This document shows positions 12,722-12,750 of a stretch of 12,750 nucleotides of DNA, piece by piece. Every line of letters starts with the position of its first letter. Within the stretch, counting starts at the first letter, position 1. The stretch is from NCBI GenBank assembly GCA_028288775.1, contig JAQGHP010000279.1, positions 1 to 12,750 of the forward strand, in the 5' to 3' direction. The translations under genes and the position numbers were made by a program. Under the pieces are notes generated by a model. That model was given only the letters and a program-made list of their open reading frames with translations, did no database searches and was not told where the DNA came from. The stretch comes from Phycisphaerales bacterium. GTDB taxonomy: Bacteria; Planctomycetota; Phycisphaerae; Tepidisphaerales; Tepidisphaeraceae.

Positions 12722-12750
12722 CGGTGAATCCTGCGAGTCGGGCGCAATTG

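Larger units (their letters stand above)
12408..12750. other. Upstream region of the LpoB-like gene, largely stacked repeats
   Basis: There is no convincing gene in the last 340 bases. Palindrome B, repeat A and palindrome F follow each other with gaps of 20 to 50 bases. Short open frames here are repeat translations. The promoter for the lipoprotein pair must lie in or beyond these repeats; I cannot place it. Confidence 0.6.

Overview
The window is GC-rich bacterial DNA. It holds nine protein-coding genes, one of them cut by the left edge, plus a dense set of short interspersed palindromic repeats in and around the gaps. The gene types, GTG starts and repeat styles suggest an environmental Planctomycetota-like bacterium, perhaps Phycisphaerae-like. 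That placement is an inference; no rRNA or single-copy marker is present to prove it. I see no tRNA, rRNA, CRISPR array, transposase or phage gene.

Layout, left to right. (1) 2-1273 (+) is the C-terminal part of a soluble GAF-PAS-HisKA-HATPase sensor histidine kinase. (2) 1286-7867 (-) holds four co-oriented genes, transcribed right to left: a GT39/ArnT-like membrane glycosyltransferase, a purple-acid-phosphatase-type metallophosphoesterase joined to it by a GTGA overlap, a double-domain ABC permease, and its ATPase with a C-terminal AAA-associated domain. The two ABC genes form an anion-type (NitT/TauT-like) importer with no binding-protein gene in view. They are separated by a ~220-base near-perfect inverted repeat. 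(3) 8066-10293 (+) is a divergent two-gene unit, an extended-SDR sugar-nucleotide epimerase/dehydratase joined by an ATGA overlap to a polytopic GT-C-type glycosyltransferase. With the GT39 gene this suggests cell-surface glycan or glycolipid assembly. (4) 10400-12407 (-) holds two lipoproteins, an LpoB-like protein followed by a TPR lipoprotein of COG3014 type, likely involved in envelope or peptidoglycan-synthase control.

The most unusual feature is how the repeats interact with genes. In the metallophosphoesterase, three repeat modules (about 225 bases) lie in frame between the well-supported GTG start and the catalytic domain, and one supplies part of the hydrophobic N-terminal segment. 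In the TPR lipoprotein, a different repeat encodes the hydrophobic core of the lipoprotein signal peptide. So two unrelated exported proteins in one 12.7-kb window have N-termini built partly from interspersed repeats. Other copies sit between convergent genes, in a divergent gap, and stacked upstream of the LpoB-like gene.
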